DNA of 64,000 nt from an uncultured Pseudomonadota bacterium (GCA_903862885.1 CAIOZU010000035.1:1-64000), one strand, 5' to 3'. Shown: positions 46,436-57,563, counted from the stretch's first letter. The notes: generated from the sequence alone by a model not told the origin. Made by a program: numbers and translations.

Positions 46436-47324
46436 GCAACGGCTCAAAGTCGCCATCCAAAAATCAGGCCGGCTCACCGATCACTCGCTGGACCTTCTGG
46501 TCCGCTGCGGACTCAAGTACAGCCGCGGCAAGGACCAACTGCTGTGCTTTGGCGAGAACATGCCACTCGATATTCTACTGGTACGCGATGACGACATCCC
46601 AGACCTCGTGCGCGAGGACGTCTGTGATCTAGGCATTGTCGGACGCAATGTGCTTGAGGAAAAAAGACTGGCTTTGCGGGCCCAAGGTCTTGCCGCGCCA
46701 TTCATTGAGCTCCAATCACTGGATTACGGCCGTTGCCGAATGGTGATTGCCGTGCCCGAGGATACGTCCTATCAAACGGCGGCTGATCTTAACGGCTTAC
46801 GCATTGCCACCACCTATCCTCAGATCCTCAGCCAGTGGCTGATCACTCAGCGCATCAGCGCCCAAGTAGTCATCCTCTCCGGTGCAGTGGAAATCGCCCC
46901 GCGCCTAGGGCGAGCGGAGGCGATTTGCGATCTAGTGGCCACCGGCAATACGCTGAGCGCCAATCGACTGCGCGAACTGGAGACTGTCCTTCACAGCGAA
47001 GCCGTTCTGATCCAAACCCCCGCGCCACTACTCGCCGACAAACTCGCCTGGCTGAATCGCATTCGGCTGCGAATCGATGGGGTGCAGCAAGTCAAAGAAA
47101 GCAAGTACATCATGCTGCACGCGCCACGCTCTGCACTGGCCGACATTCGTCGCTTATTACCGGGCTCTGAGTCACCGACCATCATTCCGCTGGAAGGGCA
47201 TCCGGAACGCGTCGCAGTGCACGCCGTGTGTCGCGAAAATGTCTTCTGGGAAACCTTAGAAAGTCTAAAGGCAGCGGGTGCCAGCGCGGTATTGGTGCTC
47301 CCCGTTGAGAAGATGTTGGCCTAA
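46428..47324 (+). CDS. hisG: ATP phosphoribosyltransferase, long form
   Basis: First enzyme of histidine synthesis, 298 residues from GTG 46428 (VDKQRLKVAIQKSGRL). It shows the phosphoribosyl-binding core with DLGIVGRNVLEEKRL, LNGLRIATTYPQ, AEAICDLVATGNTLSANRLRE, and a C-terminal regulatory domain (ESKYIMLHAPRSAL onward) that gives histidine feedback inhibition, so no HisZ is needed. The start overlaps yerC; the stop overlaps hisD as TAATG. Confidence 0.95.
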   Translation: MDKQRLKVAIQKSGRLTDHSLDLLVRCGLKYSRGKDQLLCFGENMPLDILLVRDDDIPDLVREDVCDLGIVGRNVLEEKRLALRAQGLAAPFIELQSLDYGRCRMVIAVPEDTSYQTAADLNGLRIATTYPQILSQWLITQRISAQVVILSGAVEIAPRLGRAEAICDLVATGNTLSANRLRELETVLHSEAVLIQTPAPLLADKLAWLNRIRLRIDGVQQVKESKYIMLHAPRSALADIRRLLPGSESPTIIPLEGHPERVAVHAVCRENVFWETLESLKAAGASAVLVLPVEKMLA

Positions 47325-48631
47325 TGATCGCGATTCACACATGGGCTGATCTGTCGATGGAGCAACAGCGCGCGCTACTCACACGACCAAGCGAACCTGC
47401 AAGTCAGATGATTAATGCCCAGGTGGCTGCCATCATTGAGAGAGTTCGCTTAGGTGGCGATGCGGCGCTACGTGCGTGCACCTTAGAGTTCGATCAGGTC
47501 GATCTACCACACCCACAAGTAACGACAGCCGAGTTCGCGCAAGCGCAGGCCTCGCTTTCTAAAGACGCGCAGGCGGCACTGCAACGCGCGATTGATCAGG
47601 TGCGTTGCTTCCACGAGGCCCAGGTGACGCCACCGATTTGCGTCGAGACATCGCCCGGTATTACCTGTGAATTACTCACTCGCCCACTGAACGCCGTGGG
47701 TCTTTATGTGCCAGCCGGACGCGCGCCCCTACCCTCGGCCGCCATCATGCTCGCCGTCCCCGCGGCCATCGCCGGCTGCCCCACCCGAATCCTGTGTACG
47801 CCACCAAGACCTGATGGCCGTGCTGATCCCGCCGTGTTAGTCGCCGCCCGCTTAGCTGGCATCACAGAAATCTTTAAAGCCGGCGGCGCACAAGCGATTG
47901 CCGCGATGGCCTATGGCACCGCACAACTCCCCAAAGTCGATAAGGTATTTGGTCCAGGCAATGCCTTTGTAACCGCGGCCAAACTGCAGGTCGCCGCTGA
48001 TCCTAGAGGCGCCGCGCTCGATCTGCCTGCGGGCCCGTCGGAAGTGCTGGTGATCGCCGATGATCGCGCCCACCCAGAGTTCGTGGCAGCTGATCTGCTC
48101 GCCCAAGCGGAACACGACCCTGCCTCTCAGGTGATTCTATTGACTCCCTCACGTCCGCTCGCCGAGGCGGTGGCTGCTGCCATCGAACGCCAGCAGCCGC
48201 TTCTCAGTCGGCGCACGATCATTGCGGCGGCACTCGCCGCGAGCCGCTTGATTGTGGTGCCTGATCTGGCCACCGCCATCCAGGTGAGCAATGCCTACGC
48301 ACCCGAGCATTTGATCTTGCAGATCGCCAACGCGCGTGCAACCGTGCCTGCGATTAGCTCAGCAGGCTCTGTGTTCGTCGGTCCCTGGTCGCCGGAGTCG
48401 GTCGGTGATTACTGCAGCGGAACCAATCACGTGCTACCTACCTATGGCTACGCGCGCGCTTATTCGGGCTTATCATTGAGCGATTTCGTGCGGCGCATGT
48501 CTGTTCAAGAACTGACGCCGCAGGGCCTTCAAGACATCGCGCCGACCGCCCTGACGCTGGCGACACTGGAAGGCTTAGATGCACACGCACAGGCCATCCG
48601 CGTACGCCTTGAACACGGCCTCGCTCCATGA
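47324..48631 (+). CDS. hisD: Histidinol dehydrogenase
   Basis: Zinc-dependent, NAD-linked last enzyme of the pathway, 435 residues. Motifs: [75 protein letters not shown], and the C-terminal catalytic region [19 protein letters not shown]. The start shares a base with the hisG stop codon; the stop overlaps hisC by 4 bp. Confidence 0.97.
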   Translation: MIAIHTWADLSMEQQRALLTRPSEPASQMINAQVAAIIERVRLGGDAALRACTLEFDQVDLPHPQVTTAEFAQAQASLSKDAQAALQRAIDQVRCFHEAQVTPPICVETSPGITCELLTRPLNAVGLYVPAGRAPLPSAAIMLAVPAAIAGCPTRILCTPPRPDGRADPAVLVAARLAGITEIFKAGGAQAIAAMAYGTAQLPKVDKVFGPGNAFVTAAKLQVAADPRGAALDLPAGPSEVLVIADDRAHPEFVAADLLAQAEHDPASQVILLTPSRPLAEAVAAAIERQQPLLSRRTIIAAALAASRLIVVPDLATAIQVSNAYAPEHLILQIANARATVPAISSAGSVFVGPWSPESVGDYCSGTNHVLPTYGYARAYSGLSLSDFVRRMSVQELTPQGLQDIAPTALTLATLEGLDAHAQAIRVRLEHGLAP

Positions 48632-49689
48632 GCCTCGCCCACAAACTCGCCCGACCGGCCCTGCTCACGCTCACGCCCTATCGCCATGCCGCGTGGGAAC
48701 CGAGTCTTGAGCGGCTGAATGCCAATGAAAATCCGTGGCGACCGACGAATGATGTCAGTGCGGCCGGCCTTAATCGCTATCCGGAACCAGAACCCCAAGC
48801 ACTCGAGCGCCGTTTGGCGGCCCTGTATGGCGTACCGAGCCATCAATTACTCGTCGGACGTGGCCTCGATGAAGGCATTGATCTATTGATGCGCGCCTTT
48901 TTGGTCCCAGGCCAAGATGCCGTTTTGCAATGCCCACCGACTTTTGGCATGTATGCCGTGGCGGCGCAGATCCAAGGGGCTGATCTCATCGAAGTGCCCT
49001 TAATGAGATCAGCGGATTTCACCATCGATTGGGTTGGCCTGCAATCGGCTCTATCAGCGCGCGTCAAGTTAGTGATGCTGTGCTCACCCAACAACCCCAC
49101 CGGCCACTGCATCCCTCGCGATCAGCTGCAAGCGCTCGCTCGCCAATTGGCTGACCATGCGCTTCTGGTGGTCGATGAAGCCTATATCGAATTTTCAGAC
49201 ACAGACAGTGTACTTGCGTGCCTCGATGACCACCCCAACTTGGTCATTCTCAGAACGCTGTCTAAGGCTTATGGACTGGCCGGGGCGCGCTGTGGTGTTG
49301 TGATCGCTGCCAGCGACATCATTGATCTCCTGCGCCGCATTCGCCCGCCCTACTCGATGGCCACACCCACTCAAGAGGCCATTCTCACCGCACTCACGGA
49401 AGAGGCACTGCGTGAAGCGAGCGTCCGCATCGAGCAATTGAAGGGCGAGCGCAGTCGATTAGCGCAGGCACTTAAGACGCTGCCACAAGTGACGCAGGTA
49501 TACCCAAGCGAGGCCAACTTTCTGTTAGTGGCGTGTGCATCTGCCGCGACGATGATGACGCGCGCGCGCCGCGCTGGATTTTTGATTCGTGATGTAAGCC
49601 ATCACCCACAGACTCGCGAGTGCGTGCGCATCAGCATCGGCACCCGCAATCAAAACGATCGCCTTGTAGAGGGGCTTCGACTTTCATGA
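48628..49689 (+). CDS. hisC: Histidinol-phosphate aminotransferase
   Basis: PLP aminotransferase of 353 residues. NENPWRPT near the start, LVGRGLDEGIDLLMRAF, CSPNNPTGHCIP, VVDEAYIEFSD, PLP lysine region RTLSKAYGLAGARCG and a terminal RISIGT are conserved HisC features. The stop codon overlaps hisB as ATGA. Confidence 0.96.
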   Translation: MSLAHKLARPALLTLTPYRHAAWEPSLERLNANENPWRPTNDVSAAGLNRYPEPEPQALERRLAALYGVPSHQLLVGRGLDEGIDLLMRAFLVPGQDAVLQCPPTFGMYAVAAQIQGADLIEVPLMRSADFTIDWVGLQSALSARVKLVMLCSPNNPTGHCIPRDQLQALARQLADHALLVVDEAYIEFSDTDSVLACLDDHPNLVILRTLSKAYGLAGARCGVVIAASDIIDLLRRIRPPYSMATPTQEAILTALTEEALREASVRIEQLKGERSRLAQALKTLPQVTQVYPSEANFLLVACASAATMMTRARRAGFLIRDVSHHPQTRECVRISIGTRNQNDRLVEGLRLS

Positions 49690-50756
49690 CCCCCACTTTA
49701 TTCATTGACCGTGATGGTACGTTGCTTGAGGAGCCCAGTGACTATCAAGTAGATCGGCTAGATAAGATTCGCTTGATGCCCGGAGTCATCCCCGCCCTTC
49801 TAAAACTCCAGCACGCTGGCTTTCGCTTGGTGATAATCACCAATCAAGATGGCTTAGGAACAAGCCGCTTCCCACAGACGGCGTTTCAAGAAAGTCACGA
49901 CTTTCTAATGCGTCTATTCAATTCACAGGGTATTCATTTCTTTGAGACGCTGATTTGCCCACACGCAGCACAACAAGGCTGTGATTGTCGCAAGCCCAAC
50001 ACCCGCTTGGCGGATGAGTACTTAAAGAATCACCCCATGGATGCTGCGCGCTCCGCGGTGATCGGCGATCGCGAGACCGATCTCTTGTTAGCGGAGCGTC
50101 TATGTATTACCGGCTACCGTATCGCACCGCCATCGAGTGAAGGAACCGACTGGGCGCACATCGTAGCGCAACTGATCGAACCGCACCGAGTGGCGCACGT
50201 GCAACGCAAAACCAAAGAAACGGATGTCAGCGTCACAGTCGACTTAGACAAAGATACCGACAGCCATATCCGCACGGGCCTCGGCTTCTTCGACCATATG
50301 CTGGAACAGGTGGCAAAGCACAGTGGCATTCATCTCACGCTGCACTGCCAAGGTGACTTGCATATTGACGAACATCACACGGTTGAAGACTGCGCGCTGG
50401 CCTTAGGTCAGGCCTTGCGTCAAGCACTCGGCGATAAGAGGGGCATCGCTCGCTATGGTTTTTTGCTGGCGATGGATGAAGCCTCAGCGCAAGTGGCGCT
50501 CGATTTGTCGGGGCGTTCATATTTCTTATTTGAAGGTCACTTTCCCCGCGAGGCGGTGGGCGGTCTGCCGACCGAGTTGGTGCCGCACTTCTTTCGTAGC
50601 CTCGCAGAGTCACTCGGTGCTGCCCTGCACCTATCGGTTCGTGGCGAGAATACCCATCACATGGTGGAGAGCTGTTTCAAGGGCGTCGGACGAACCCTGC
50701 GCCAAGCCATCCGTCTCGAGGGCCGCAGCGTGCCCTCGAGCAAAGGCGTGCTGTGA
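49686..50756 (+). CDS. hisB: Bifunctional histidinol phosphatase / IGP dehydratase
   Basis: A 356-residue fusion. The N-terminal HAD phosphatase (residues 1-165) has FIDRDGTLLEEP with nucleophile Asp, IITNQDGLGTSRF, a zinc Cys set (CPHAAQQGCDCRKP) and GDRETDLLLAERL. The C-terminal imidazoleglycerol-phosphate dehydratase (from about 170) has DTDSHIRTGLGFFDHMLEQVAKHS, DEHHTVEDCALALGQAL and HHMVESCFKGVGRTLRQA. The fused form is typical of gammaproteobacteria. It overlaps hisC and hisH by 4 bp each. Confidence 0.96.
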   Translation: MTPTLFIDRDGTLLEEPSDYQVDRLDKIRLMPGVIPALLKLQHAGFRLVIITNQDGLGTSRFPQTAFQESHDFLMRLFNSQGIHFFETLICPHAAQQGCDCRKPNTRLADEYLKNHPMDAARSAVIGDRETDLLLAERLCITGYRIAPPSSEGTDWAHIVAQLIEPHRVAHVQRKTKETDVSVTVDLDKDTDSHIRTGLGFFDHMLEQVAKHSGIHLTLHCQGDLHIDEHHTVEDCALALGQALRQALGDKRGIARYGFLLAMDEASAQVALDLSGRSYFLFEGHFPREAVGGLPTELVPHFFRSLAESLGAALHLSVRGENTHHMVESCFKGVGRTLRQAIRLEGRSVPSSKGVL

Positions 50757-51355
50757 ACACCGAGGTACTGATCGTCGACAATGGCGGCGCGAACATCGCC
50801 TCCATTGCTTTTGCCCTCGCGCGCCTCAAGCGCTGTGTGCGCGTCTCCTCAGATGCCCAAGACGTGATGGACGCGAGCCATGTGATCTTGCCCGGCGTCG
50901 GGTCCGCGGGTCCTGCCATGGCGCGACTGCAACGGAGGGGCCTAGATATCGCCTTGCGTGCCCGCACTCGACCGGTGCTCGGTATTTGTCTTGGTATGCA
51001 ATTGCTCTTTGAGCACTCCGCTGAGTCGGATAGCGCGTGCTTAGGCACGCTGCAGGGTCGTGTCGAGCGATTACCCACGGCGCCTGGCATCTATGTCCCG
51101 CACATGGGATGGAATCAGCTCCACTGGCTTTCTCCGCATCCGCTCTTTGAGGGTATCCCACTGGGTAGCCATGCGTATTTCGTCCACAGTTACGCCGCTG
51201 GCATCGGCCCCTACACCACCGCCCGTTGTGAGCACGGCATGGCGTTCTCAGCGGCGGTCAGCCGACAGCAGTGGCATGGGGTGCAGTTTCACCCGGAACG
51301 CTCCGGCGCACTGGGCGCGCGGATTCTCCAAAACTTTTTAGCGATGGCGGCGTAG
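50753..51355 (+). CDS. hisH: IGP synthase glutamine amidotransferase subunit
   Basis: Class I glutaminase that feeds ammonia to HisF, 200 residues. NGGANIASIAFALARL, ILPGVGSAGPAMARL, the nucleophile in LGICLGMQLLFEHS, and the His/Glu pair in WHGVQFHPERSG complete the triad. It lies between hisB (4-bp overlap) and hisA (2-bp gap). Confidence 0.96.
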   Translation: MNTEVLIVDNGGANIASIAFALARLKRCVRVSSDAQDVMDASHVILPGVGSAGPAMARLQRRGLDIALRARTRPVLGICLGMQLLFEHSAESDSACLGTLQGRVERLPTAPGIYVPHMGWNQLHWLSPHPLFEGIPLGSHAYFVHSYAAGIGPYTTARCEHGMAFSAAVSRQQWHGVQFHPERSGALGARILQNFLAMAA

Positions 51356-51357
51356 GC

Positions 51358-52098
51358 ATGCAACTGATTCCCTCAATGGATCTCACCCACGGTCGCTGCG
51401 TACGCTTATTACACGGCGACTTTGCTAAAGAAACCCACTACCGCATCGCCCCGCCCGCCCTGTATGCGCGCTATGCCGCGCTGGGCGCCACTTGGTGCCA
51501 TGTCGTCGACCTAGACGGTGCTCGAGTGGGCACACCGGCGCATCTTGAACTGATTCACACGCTCAAAGGCCTAGGCGCTCTGAAGCTACAGGTGGGTGGC
51601 GGCCTGCGTGATGCGACCGCTGTGCACAACACGCTCAAGGTAGGTGTCGATCGGGTGGTTATCGGCAGCCTCGCAATCAGTGCTCCCGACACCGTCACCG
51701 AATGGCTGACGACACTCGGTCCTGAGCGTGTGGTTTTAGCACTTGATGTGCGCCTAGACGCCGAGGCACACCCGCGCATTGCCACCCACGGCTGGCAGCA
51801 ACAGACGCCGCATAGCCTGTGGGACATCGTCGCGTTCTTTAGCGCCGTCGGACTGCGCCATGTGCTTTGCACCGACGTCGGCCGTGATGGGGCTTTAAGC
51901 GGACCCAATGAGACCCTTTACCGTGACGCTGTTCACCGCTTCCCGCACATCGCTTGGCAAGCCTCGGGTGGCATCCGCGATGGGCGCGATCTCGCCGCAT
52001 TAGCCGGCACCGGGGTGAGTGCGGCCATCAGCGGTCGAGCGCTCATTGAGAATCGATTGACTGCCACGGAGTTAGCGCCATTCTTGCCCGTCGCATAA
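51358..52098 (+). CDS. hisA: ProFAR isomerase
   Basis: A (beta/alpha)8 isomerase of 246 residues starting at ATG 51358, two bases past hisH. It has [19 protein letters not shown] with the catalytic Asp, [44 protein letters not shown], and [14 protein letters not shown] with the second catalytic Asp. Its 3' end is overlapped by the start of hisF. Confidence 0.95.
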   Translation: MQLIPSMDLTHGRCVRLLHGDFAKETHYRIAPPALYARYAALGATWCHVVDLDGARVGTPAHLELIHTLKGLGALKLQVGGGLRDATAVHNTLKVGVDRVVIGSLAISAPDTVTEWLTTLGPERVVLALDVRLDAEAHPRIATHGWQQQTPHSLWDIVAFFSAVGLRHVLCTDVGRDGALSGPNETLYRDAVHRFPHIAWQASGGIRDGRDLAALAGTGVSAAISGRALIENRLTATELAPFLPVA

Positions 52099-52859
52099 TT
52101 CCGTGTCTCGATGTACGCGATGGCATCGTCGTCAAGGGCGTGCGTTTTCGTGATCATCAGCGTGTCGGCGATATCCTTAAACTCGCGGCCCGCTACCGCG
52201 AGGCAGGCGCCGATGAATTGGTTTTTTATGACATCACGGCGAGCCCCAATGGACGTACGGTTGACCGCGGTTGGATTCATCAGGTCGGCGCTTTATTGGA
52301 TATTCCTTTTTGTGTCGCTGGTGGCATTCGCTGTATCGCAGATGCCGAAGCGGTGTTAAGTGCGGGCGCTGAGAAAATTTCGATTAATTCACCGGCGCTG
52401 GCTCACCCGGATTTGATTGACCAATTGGCTGCGCGCTTTGGTTCCCAATGCGTCGTGGTCGGTATCGACAGCGACACAACGCAGGTCAATGGCCTGCCGC
52501 ATTATCGCGTCCACCAGTACACAGGCGACCCCACCCGAAGCCGTCCCAGCGGACGGGACACCTTGTCATGGATACAAGAGGCGATTGCCCGCGGCGCTGG
52601 TGAGATCGTACTTAACTGCATGCGCCATGACGGGGTTCGAGAGGGATTCGATCTGCCTCAACTGCAGGCGGCACGCGCGCTCTGCACCGTGCCACTGGTC
52701 GCCTCCGGTGGCGCCGGCAGCGTCAGGCATTTTGAGGATGTATTTTGCAACGCCCATGTCGATGGCGCCCTCGCTGCGAGCGTATTTCATTCGGGAGAGA
52801 TCGATATCCCTTCTCTCAAACAGCATTTAATTCACGCAGGCGTAGAGATCAGACCATGA
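52080..52859 (+). CDS. hisF: IGP synthase cyclase subunit, apparent ATT start
   Basis: The cyclase partner of HisH. The canonical N terminus ([12 protein letters not shown]) is matched by ATT-CTT-GCC-CGT-CGC-ATA-ATT..., reading [26 protein letters not shown], and catalytic Asp lies in CLDV. From the in-frame TGA upstream of 52080 there is no ATG, GTG or TTG before GTG 52140; starting there would remove the first strand and the catalytic Asp. So ATT at 52080 is the likely initiation codon, 19 bp inside hisA, giving 259 residues. Other motifs: [80 protein letters not shown]. The stop overlaps hisI as ATGA. Confidence 0.92.
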   Translation: MLARRIIPCLDVRDGIVVKGVRFRDHQRVGDILKLAARYREAGADELVFYDITASPNGRTVDRGWIHQVGALLDIPFCVAGGIRCIADAEAVLSAGAEKISINSPALAHPDLIDQLAARFGSQCVVVGIDSDTTQVNGLPHYRVHQYTGDPTRSRPSGRDTLSWIQEAIARGAGEIVLNCMRHDGVREGFDLPQLQAARALCTVPLVASGGAGSVRHFEDVFCNAHVDGALAASVFHSGEIDIPSLKQHLIHAGVEIRP

Positions 52860-53509
52860 GCGATGAGTCACGACCAACACCCCACTGGGATAAGGGGCAA
52901 GGACTGGTGCCCGCCATTATCCAAGATGCCCACAGCCTTCGCGTCCTCATGCTCGGCTACATGAACGCCGAAGCCCTCACACAGACCCAAGACAGCGGGC
53001 GCGTGACCTTCTTCAGCCGCTCACGAAAGACCCTATGGACCAAGGGGGAGACCTCTGGTCATTACCTGAAAGTCAAAGACATCCGTCTCGACTGCGATCA
53101 GGACACCTTGCTGATCAGCGTGCAGCCCGAAGGCCCCGTGTGCCACACCGGCGATGCGGATTGCTTCCAAGGCCACGCGCCAAGCGCCGCCCACGCTTTT
53201 TTAAGCCAACTCGAATCCCTCATCAGCGTGCGCATAAAGGACGCACCGGAGACCAGTTACACGGCACAACTCGCCCAAGCAGGAATACGTCGGCTCGCCC
53301 AAAAAGTGGGCGAAGAAGGGCTGGAAGTGGCACTCGCGGCCGTCACGTCCGATGATGACGCGCTCCTTGGCGAGAGCGCCGATCTGATCTTTCACCTGCT
53401 GGTGTTACTGAGCGTGCGCGGACTCACCTTCGCACAGGTAGTGGACACGCTGGCCGCGCGCCATGCCCGCCTAAAGCCGGTTAATACGGAAGAGACCGGC
53501 CGTCAATGA
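52856..53509 (+). CDS. hisI: Bifunctional phosphoribosyl-AMP cyclohydrolase / PR-ATP pyrophosphatase
   Basis: A HisIE fusion of 217 residues. The HisI part (1 to about 118) has [44 protein letters not shown] and zinc Cys/Asp residues in LDCDQDTLL and [11 protein letters not shown]. The HisE part has [30 protein letters not shown] and a helical tail. ATG 52856 overlaps hisF. The 3' end overlaps the convergent asd by 7 bp, so the two transcripts are antisense there and no intrinsic terminator is visible. Confidence 0.96.
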   Translation: MSDESRPTPHWDKGQGLVPAIIQDAHSLRVLMLGYMNAEALTQTQDSGRVTFFSRSRKTLWTKGETSGHYLKVKDIRLDCDQDTLLISVQPEGPVCHTGDADCFQGHAPSAAHAFLSQLESLISVRIKDAPETSYTAQLAQAGIRRLAQKVGEEGLEVALAAVTSDDDALLGESADLIFHLLVLLSVRGLTFAQVVDTLAARHARLKPVNTEETGRQ

Positions 53510-54615
53510 CGCGCGTGCACCAAGCGCAACACGCGGCGCAGTGGCTCGGCGGCACCCCACAGCAACTGATCGCCGACCGTAAAGGCTGTTAAGTAGTCAT
53601 TGCCCATCGACAAAGCACGTACGCGCCCGATGGGTACCGACAGCGTACCGGACACCGCCACCGGCGAGAGCTCGCGAATAGAGGCCTCGCGCTCATTAGG
53701 TACCCAGCGTACCCAAGGATGCGCGTCGCGAATCAACGCCTCGACCTCAGGAAGTGGTAGCGGCGTTTTTAATTTAATGGTCAAAGCTTGACTGTGACAG
53801 CGCATCGCCCCAATTCGAATGCATAGACCCTCCACCGGAATGGTGTGGGGTGCGAGCCCTAAAATCTTATTGGTCTCTGCCGCACCCTTCCACTCCTCAC
53901 GGCTTTGTCCATCACCCAAATCCTTATCAATCCAAGGAATCAGGTTACCGGCTAAGGCCGTCCCGAAGGCTTGAGTCGGCAGCTGATCGCCACGTAAGTA
54001 CGCACTCACCGCCTGATCGATCTCCAAAATGGAGCGAGAGGGATCGCTCAGATCTGCCGCCACACTCGCGTGCAGCCCACCCATCTGCGCAAGCAGTTCT
54101 CGCATATGCGCAGCGCCTGCCCCGGACGCCGCCTGATAGGTCATGGCCGTGACCCACTCCACTAAGTCGTTGGCAAATAACCCGGCTAGGCCCATCAGCA
54201 TCAACGACACCGTGCAATTCCCCCCGACGAGATCCCGCACACCCCGATCCAGGGCCTGCTGAATCGCCGGCTGATTGACCGGATCTAAGACAATGACCGC
54301 ACTGTCTTGCATGCGAAGCGTGGATGCCGCATCAATCCAATAACCAGACCAACCCGCGGCGCGCAACTGAGGGTGCATGAGTGAGGTGTAATCCCCGCCT
54401 TGCGCCGACAGAATCACATCCATCGCAGCCAACTGCGACACATCGTGCGCATCCGCTAGCACGGCTTCCCCCGCCTGCACCGTCGGCGCCGCGCGACCCA
54501 CCTGACTGGTACTAAAAAAGGTCGTCCGAAACAGCTCAAAGTCTCGCTCCGCACGCATCCGATCCATCAACACGGAACCCACCATGCCGCGATAGCCCAC
54601 GATGCCTAATTTCAT
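53503..54615 (-). CDS. asd: Aspartate-semialdehyde dehydrogenase
   Basis: NADPH-dependent reductase at the branch to lysine, methionine and threonine, 370 residues from ATG 54615 ([20 protein letters not shown]). Active Cys is in [14 protein letters not shown], followed by [17 protein letters not shown], and the His region [17 protein letters not shown], as in the E. coli-type enzyme. ATG shares a base with the stop codon of the upstream kinase/decarboxylase fusion. The 3' end overlaps hisI. Confidence 0.96.
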   Translation of the reverse strand: MKLGIVGYRGMVGSVLMDRMRAERDFELFRTTFFSTSQVGRAAPTVQAGEAVLADAHDVSQLAAMDVILSAQGGDYTSLMHPQLRAAGWSGYWIDAASTLRMQDSAVIVLDPVNQPAIQQALDRGVRDLVGGNCTVSLMLMGLAGLFANDLVEWVTAMTYQAASGAGAAHMRELLAQMGGLHASVAADLSDPSRSILEIDQAVSAYLRGDQLPTQAFGTALAGNLIPWIDKDLGDGQSREEWKGAAETNKILGLAPHTIPVEGLCIRIGAMRCHSQALTIKLKTPLPLPEVEALIRDAHPWVRWVPNEREASIRELSPVAVSGTLSVPIGRVRALSMGNDYLTAFTVGDQLLWGAAEPLRRVLRLVHARH

Positions 54616-57230
54616 CACGCCGATGCACTCCGCAAGGCATTCACAGCGAGGCACAGCTCAGGTGCGGGCTCACGCAGGTTATAGCGTGAGCTCATGCTGT
54701 ACCCATAGGCACCCGCGGTCGCAATCAACATCACATCCCCTTCCTGGGACCTGGGCAGTAAACGCTCGTGCGCCAATACATCCGCCGACTCGCAGATCGG
54801 TCCAACCACGTCATACACCGTATCGGCGGGTGCCTCCAGCCGCGTGAGATTAACGACCTCATGGTGCGCCCCATAGAGCGCCGGCCGGATGAGCGAATTC
54901 ATGCCAGTCGCTAGTCCTAAGTACTGTTTTTCTCCTTTGCCTTTGAGCTGCGTCACCCGCGCGACCAACACTCCCGCCTGGGCCACTAGGTAACGACCCG
55001 GCTCAAGCCACAGCACATAGCCCGGGTGGTCCACTTTAAAAGCCGACAAGACCCGATCGAGCGCCTGCAAATCAATCGGCGCGCGCCTCACCTGATCCGG
55101 TACGCCAAAGCCGCCTCCCAAATCTAAACAGCGCACGCTAGGAAAGCGCTGCGCCACGGCGTGCAGTTGCAAAGCGACCTCAGCCCACGTCTCGATCTGA
55201 AAAATGCCACTGCCCGTATGCGCATGTAGACCGACCACGGTGGCACCGGCCGCCTCGATCAGACGTTGTAACTCCTCCATTTCAAACAAGGGGACACCAA
55301 ACTTCGAGTGAATACCCGCCGTGCGCACGTGACGGTGGTGGCCATAGCCGCGACCGGTATCGATGCGCACAAACACCGAGACGCCTTTAAAGAGCGTCGG
55401 CCACTCACGCAACGGATGCAAATTATCAAGTGTCACCGTGACGCCTAACTTGAGCGCCCAGGCATACTCATGCCGCGGCGCGAAATTCGGGGTGAACAAG
55501 ATCCGCGAGCGCTCGATATCAGGTAGCAACTCAAGGACCCGCTCAATCTCTCCCTGCGACACGCAATCAAAGCCCACCCCCGCCGCTGCGAGGGTCGTCA
55601 GTATCGTGGGATTCGAGTTTGCCTTCATCGCAAAATGCACTTCATCCACTGCCGACAACGCGATCAGTTCGCAAGCCGCTGATTCAACCGTCTCTAAGTC
55701 ATAGATATACGCCGCATCGCGCTCACCGAGCGCACGAAGCACGTCACTGCGTTTGCTGTGCCACCACGGCTGTACGGCTACGGGGGTTCGAACCGGTGCC
55801 TGTAAGGCTTCCCACGTCGGTCCTAGCACCACATCATTATCGGCCGCCCGAATGAGCAGCTCGTGTAGCTGCTCCACTAAGCGATCCCCCTGATCCTCGT
55901 TGATCACCAGCGTGAAGTTCAGATCATTTGCAGCTTGACTGAGTAGATAGATGCGCTCCTCTTCAAACAAGGCGAGCGCCTCACCCAACTCATGCAAGAT
56001 GCCACGGATATTGCGACCCACCAAAGACAAGGCGGCGCATGGACCGATGACCTCGGCACGACACAAGGGCATGAGCGCCAACACCAACGCATCGACCGCA
56101 CCCGCATCAAGCGCATTCGCGGCGGGATCTAGTGTGACCGTCACATTGGTCTCAGACGTAGACACGAGGTCGACTGACAGACCTTGCTCTTTAAAGACTT
56201 GGAATACGTCGGCCAAGAAACCCACCTGATGCCACATGCCTGGGCTTTCCATGGAGATCAGGGTGATGCCTTTCTTGAGCGCAATCGCTTTTACTTGCGC
56301 CGCCTGACCACCGGCAGGCTCGGCACTGATGTGGGTGCCTTCAAGCCAGGGTGTCTGGGTCGCATACACATACAGCGGAATACCGTATTGCTTCACCGGC
56401 AGCAGACAGCGCGGGTGTAGCACCTTAGCGCCACTGGAGGCGATCTCTTGCGCTTCATCATAGTGCAACTGACGCAGCAAGCGTGCCTGTGGAACCGCCT
56501 TCGGATTGGCACTGAACATGCCCGGCACATCAGTCCAGATTTCAAGGCGCACCGCCGCGAGTTTCGCGGCGAAGTAACTGCCAGATGTATCCGAGCCGCC
56601 GCGACCCAACAGCACCGTGCGACCCAAGTGATCGGCGGCGATAAAACCCTGGCTTAAAATGATATGACCCGGCCGCGCACAACGCGCCTGCAGGACCGGA
56701 TCCGGTGCGAAATCACACGTGGCAGATAGCAGGCTAGCACGCGCTTTTACACTGGGACGGTCCTCAGCAATCAGCACATCGCGCGCATCGAGCCAATCGA
56801 CCTTAAGCCCCTGTGCACAAAGCCACGCAGCACCCAACCGGGTCGCCATTAACTCCCCCGTGGCCATCACCTGCGCCCGAATCAGATCATCGACCAGGCC
56901 ACTGGCAGCGATACCGAGCGCGGCATGGGATAATTCATCGAGAAGGATTTGAACGGGCGCTGGTAAGGGAATACCCAACTCAGCTGACAGACGGCTGTGA
57001 CGCTCGCTCAAGGCGCGCATCACCGAACTGTGCTCTCCCGTGACTGCGCGTGCGAGTAAGCGCTCGAGTAGATCCGTGACACCACTTAAAGCGGAATGCA
57101 CCACCACTGGCTGAAAGCCATCGGCGAGGCGACGCAGCAAGACATCGCGAATATGCCCCCAGTTCTCCACCGAAGACACACTCGTGCCACCAAACTTAAG
57201 AACCACAAAGGGAGCGCGAAGATTAGACAT
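54615..57230 (-). CDS. Bifunctional aspartate kinase / diaminopimelate decarboxylase
   Basis: A LysC-LysA fusion of 871 residues from ATG 57230, performing the first and last steps of lysine synthesis. The N-terminal kinase has [46 protein letters not shown] and two ACT regulatory units ([39 protein letters not shown]) to about residue 465. The C-terminal decarboxylase has PLP lysine [46 protein letters not shown] and EPGRYLVA. This fusion is known mainly from Xanthomonadales-type gammaproteobacteria. Lysine feedback through ACT domains is expected. It is immediately followed by asd. Confidence 0.94.
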   Translation of the reverse strand: MSNLRAPFVVLKFGGTSVSSVENWGHIRDVLLRRLADGFQPVVVHSALSGVTDLLERLLARAVTGEHSSVMRALSERHSRLSAELGIPLPAPVQILLDELSHAALGIAASGLVDDLIRAQVMATGELMATRLGAAWLCAQGLKVDWLDARDVLIAEDRPSVKARASLLSATCDFAPDPVLQARCARPGHIILSQGFIAADHLGRTVLLGRGGSDTSGSYFAAKLAAVRLEIWTDVPGMFSANPKAVPQARLLRQLHYDEAQEIASSGAKVLHPRCLLPVKQYGIPLYVYATQTPWLEGTHISAEPAGGQAAQVKAIALKKGITLISMESPGMWHQVGFLADVFQVFKEQGLSVDLVSTSETNVTVTLDPAANALDAGAVDALVLALMPLCRAEVIGPCAALSLVGRNIRGILHELGEALALFEEERIYLLSQAANDLNFTLVINEDQGDRLVEQLHELLIRAADNDVVLGPTWEALQAPVRTPVAVQPWWHSKRSDVLRALGERDAAYIYDLETVESAACELIALSAVDEVHFAMKANSNPTILTTLAAAGVGFDCVSQGEIERVLELLPDIERSRILFTPNFAPRHEYAWALKLGVTVTLDNLHPLREWPTLFKGVSVFVRIDTGRGYGHHRHVRTAGIHSKFGVPLFEMEELQRLIEAAGATVVGLHAHTGSGIFQIETWAEVALQLHAVAQRFPSVRCLDLGGGFGVPDQVRRAPIDLQALDRVLSAFKVDHPGYVLWLEPGRYLVAQAGVLVARVTQLKGKGEKQYLGLATGMNSLIRPALYGAHHEVVNLTRLEAPADTVYDVVGPICESADVLAHERLLPRSQEGDVMLIATAGAYGYSMSSRYNLREPAPELCLAVNALRSASA

Positions 57231-57296
57231 GCATGAGCTAAAAAAACGGTAGGCCAACACCCGAACTTGGAATCATCGCCATGAATGGCGCAATGC

Positions 57297-57512
57297 TTAC
57301 AAGTCGCTTTCGAAGTCTTCGAGCTCGCGTTTAAGCCGTCGCTCCGCTAGCACGTCCTCGAGCTTGCTCCAGGCGGCTTTGCCTTTTTTGCCGGGCGGCG
57401 GCTTCTTTCGGTCCACCCGCTCAATGATCCGGTCATAGTCCGGCTCTTCCGCCTCCGCATCGGAGAGGAACTCTTCATCGAGCTCAAAGTGCTCTTCGTC
57501 GCGTTCGCTCAT
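57297..57512 (-). CDS. Small acidic protein, PA3496-like
   Basis: A 71-residue charged protein: an acidic N-terminal half (DEEHFELDEEFLSDAEAEEPDYD) then a basic linker (RKKPPPGKKGKAAW) and a C-terminal helix KLEDVLAERRLKRELEDFESDL. The C-terminal helix resembles the PA3496 family of small proteins, called putative envelope-integrity factors in Pseudomonas; function is not established. It lies 66 bp upstream of the lysC-lysA fusion on the same strand. Confidence 0.65.
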   Translation of the reverse strand: MSERDEEHFELDEEFLSDAEAEEPDYDRIIERVDRKKPPPGKKGKAAWSKLEDVLAERRLKRELEDFESDL

Positions 57513-57548
57513 GCACCGGTTCGCCTAAAAATTGCCAATCAGATCAAT

Positions 57549-57563
57549 AAGATCTGAGATCTT
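57549..57563. promoter_or_regulatory. 15-bp perfect palindrome upstream of the acidic protein gene
   Basis: AAGATCT-G-AGATCTT is a perfect dyad 37 bp before the start of the small acidic gene. It could be an operator for that gene and the lysC-lysA/asd genes behind it; no recognised regulator matches. Confidence 0.4.
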
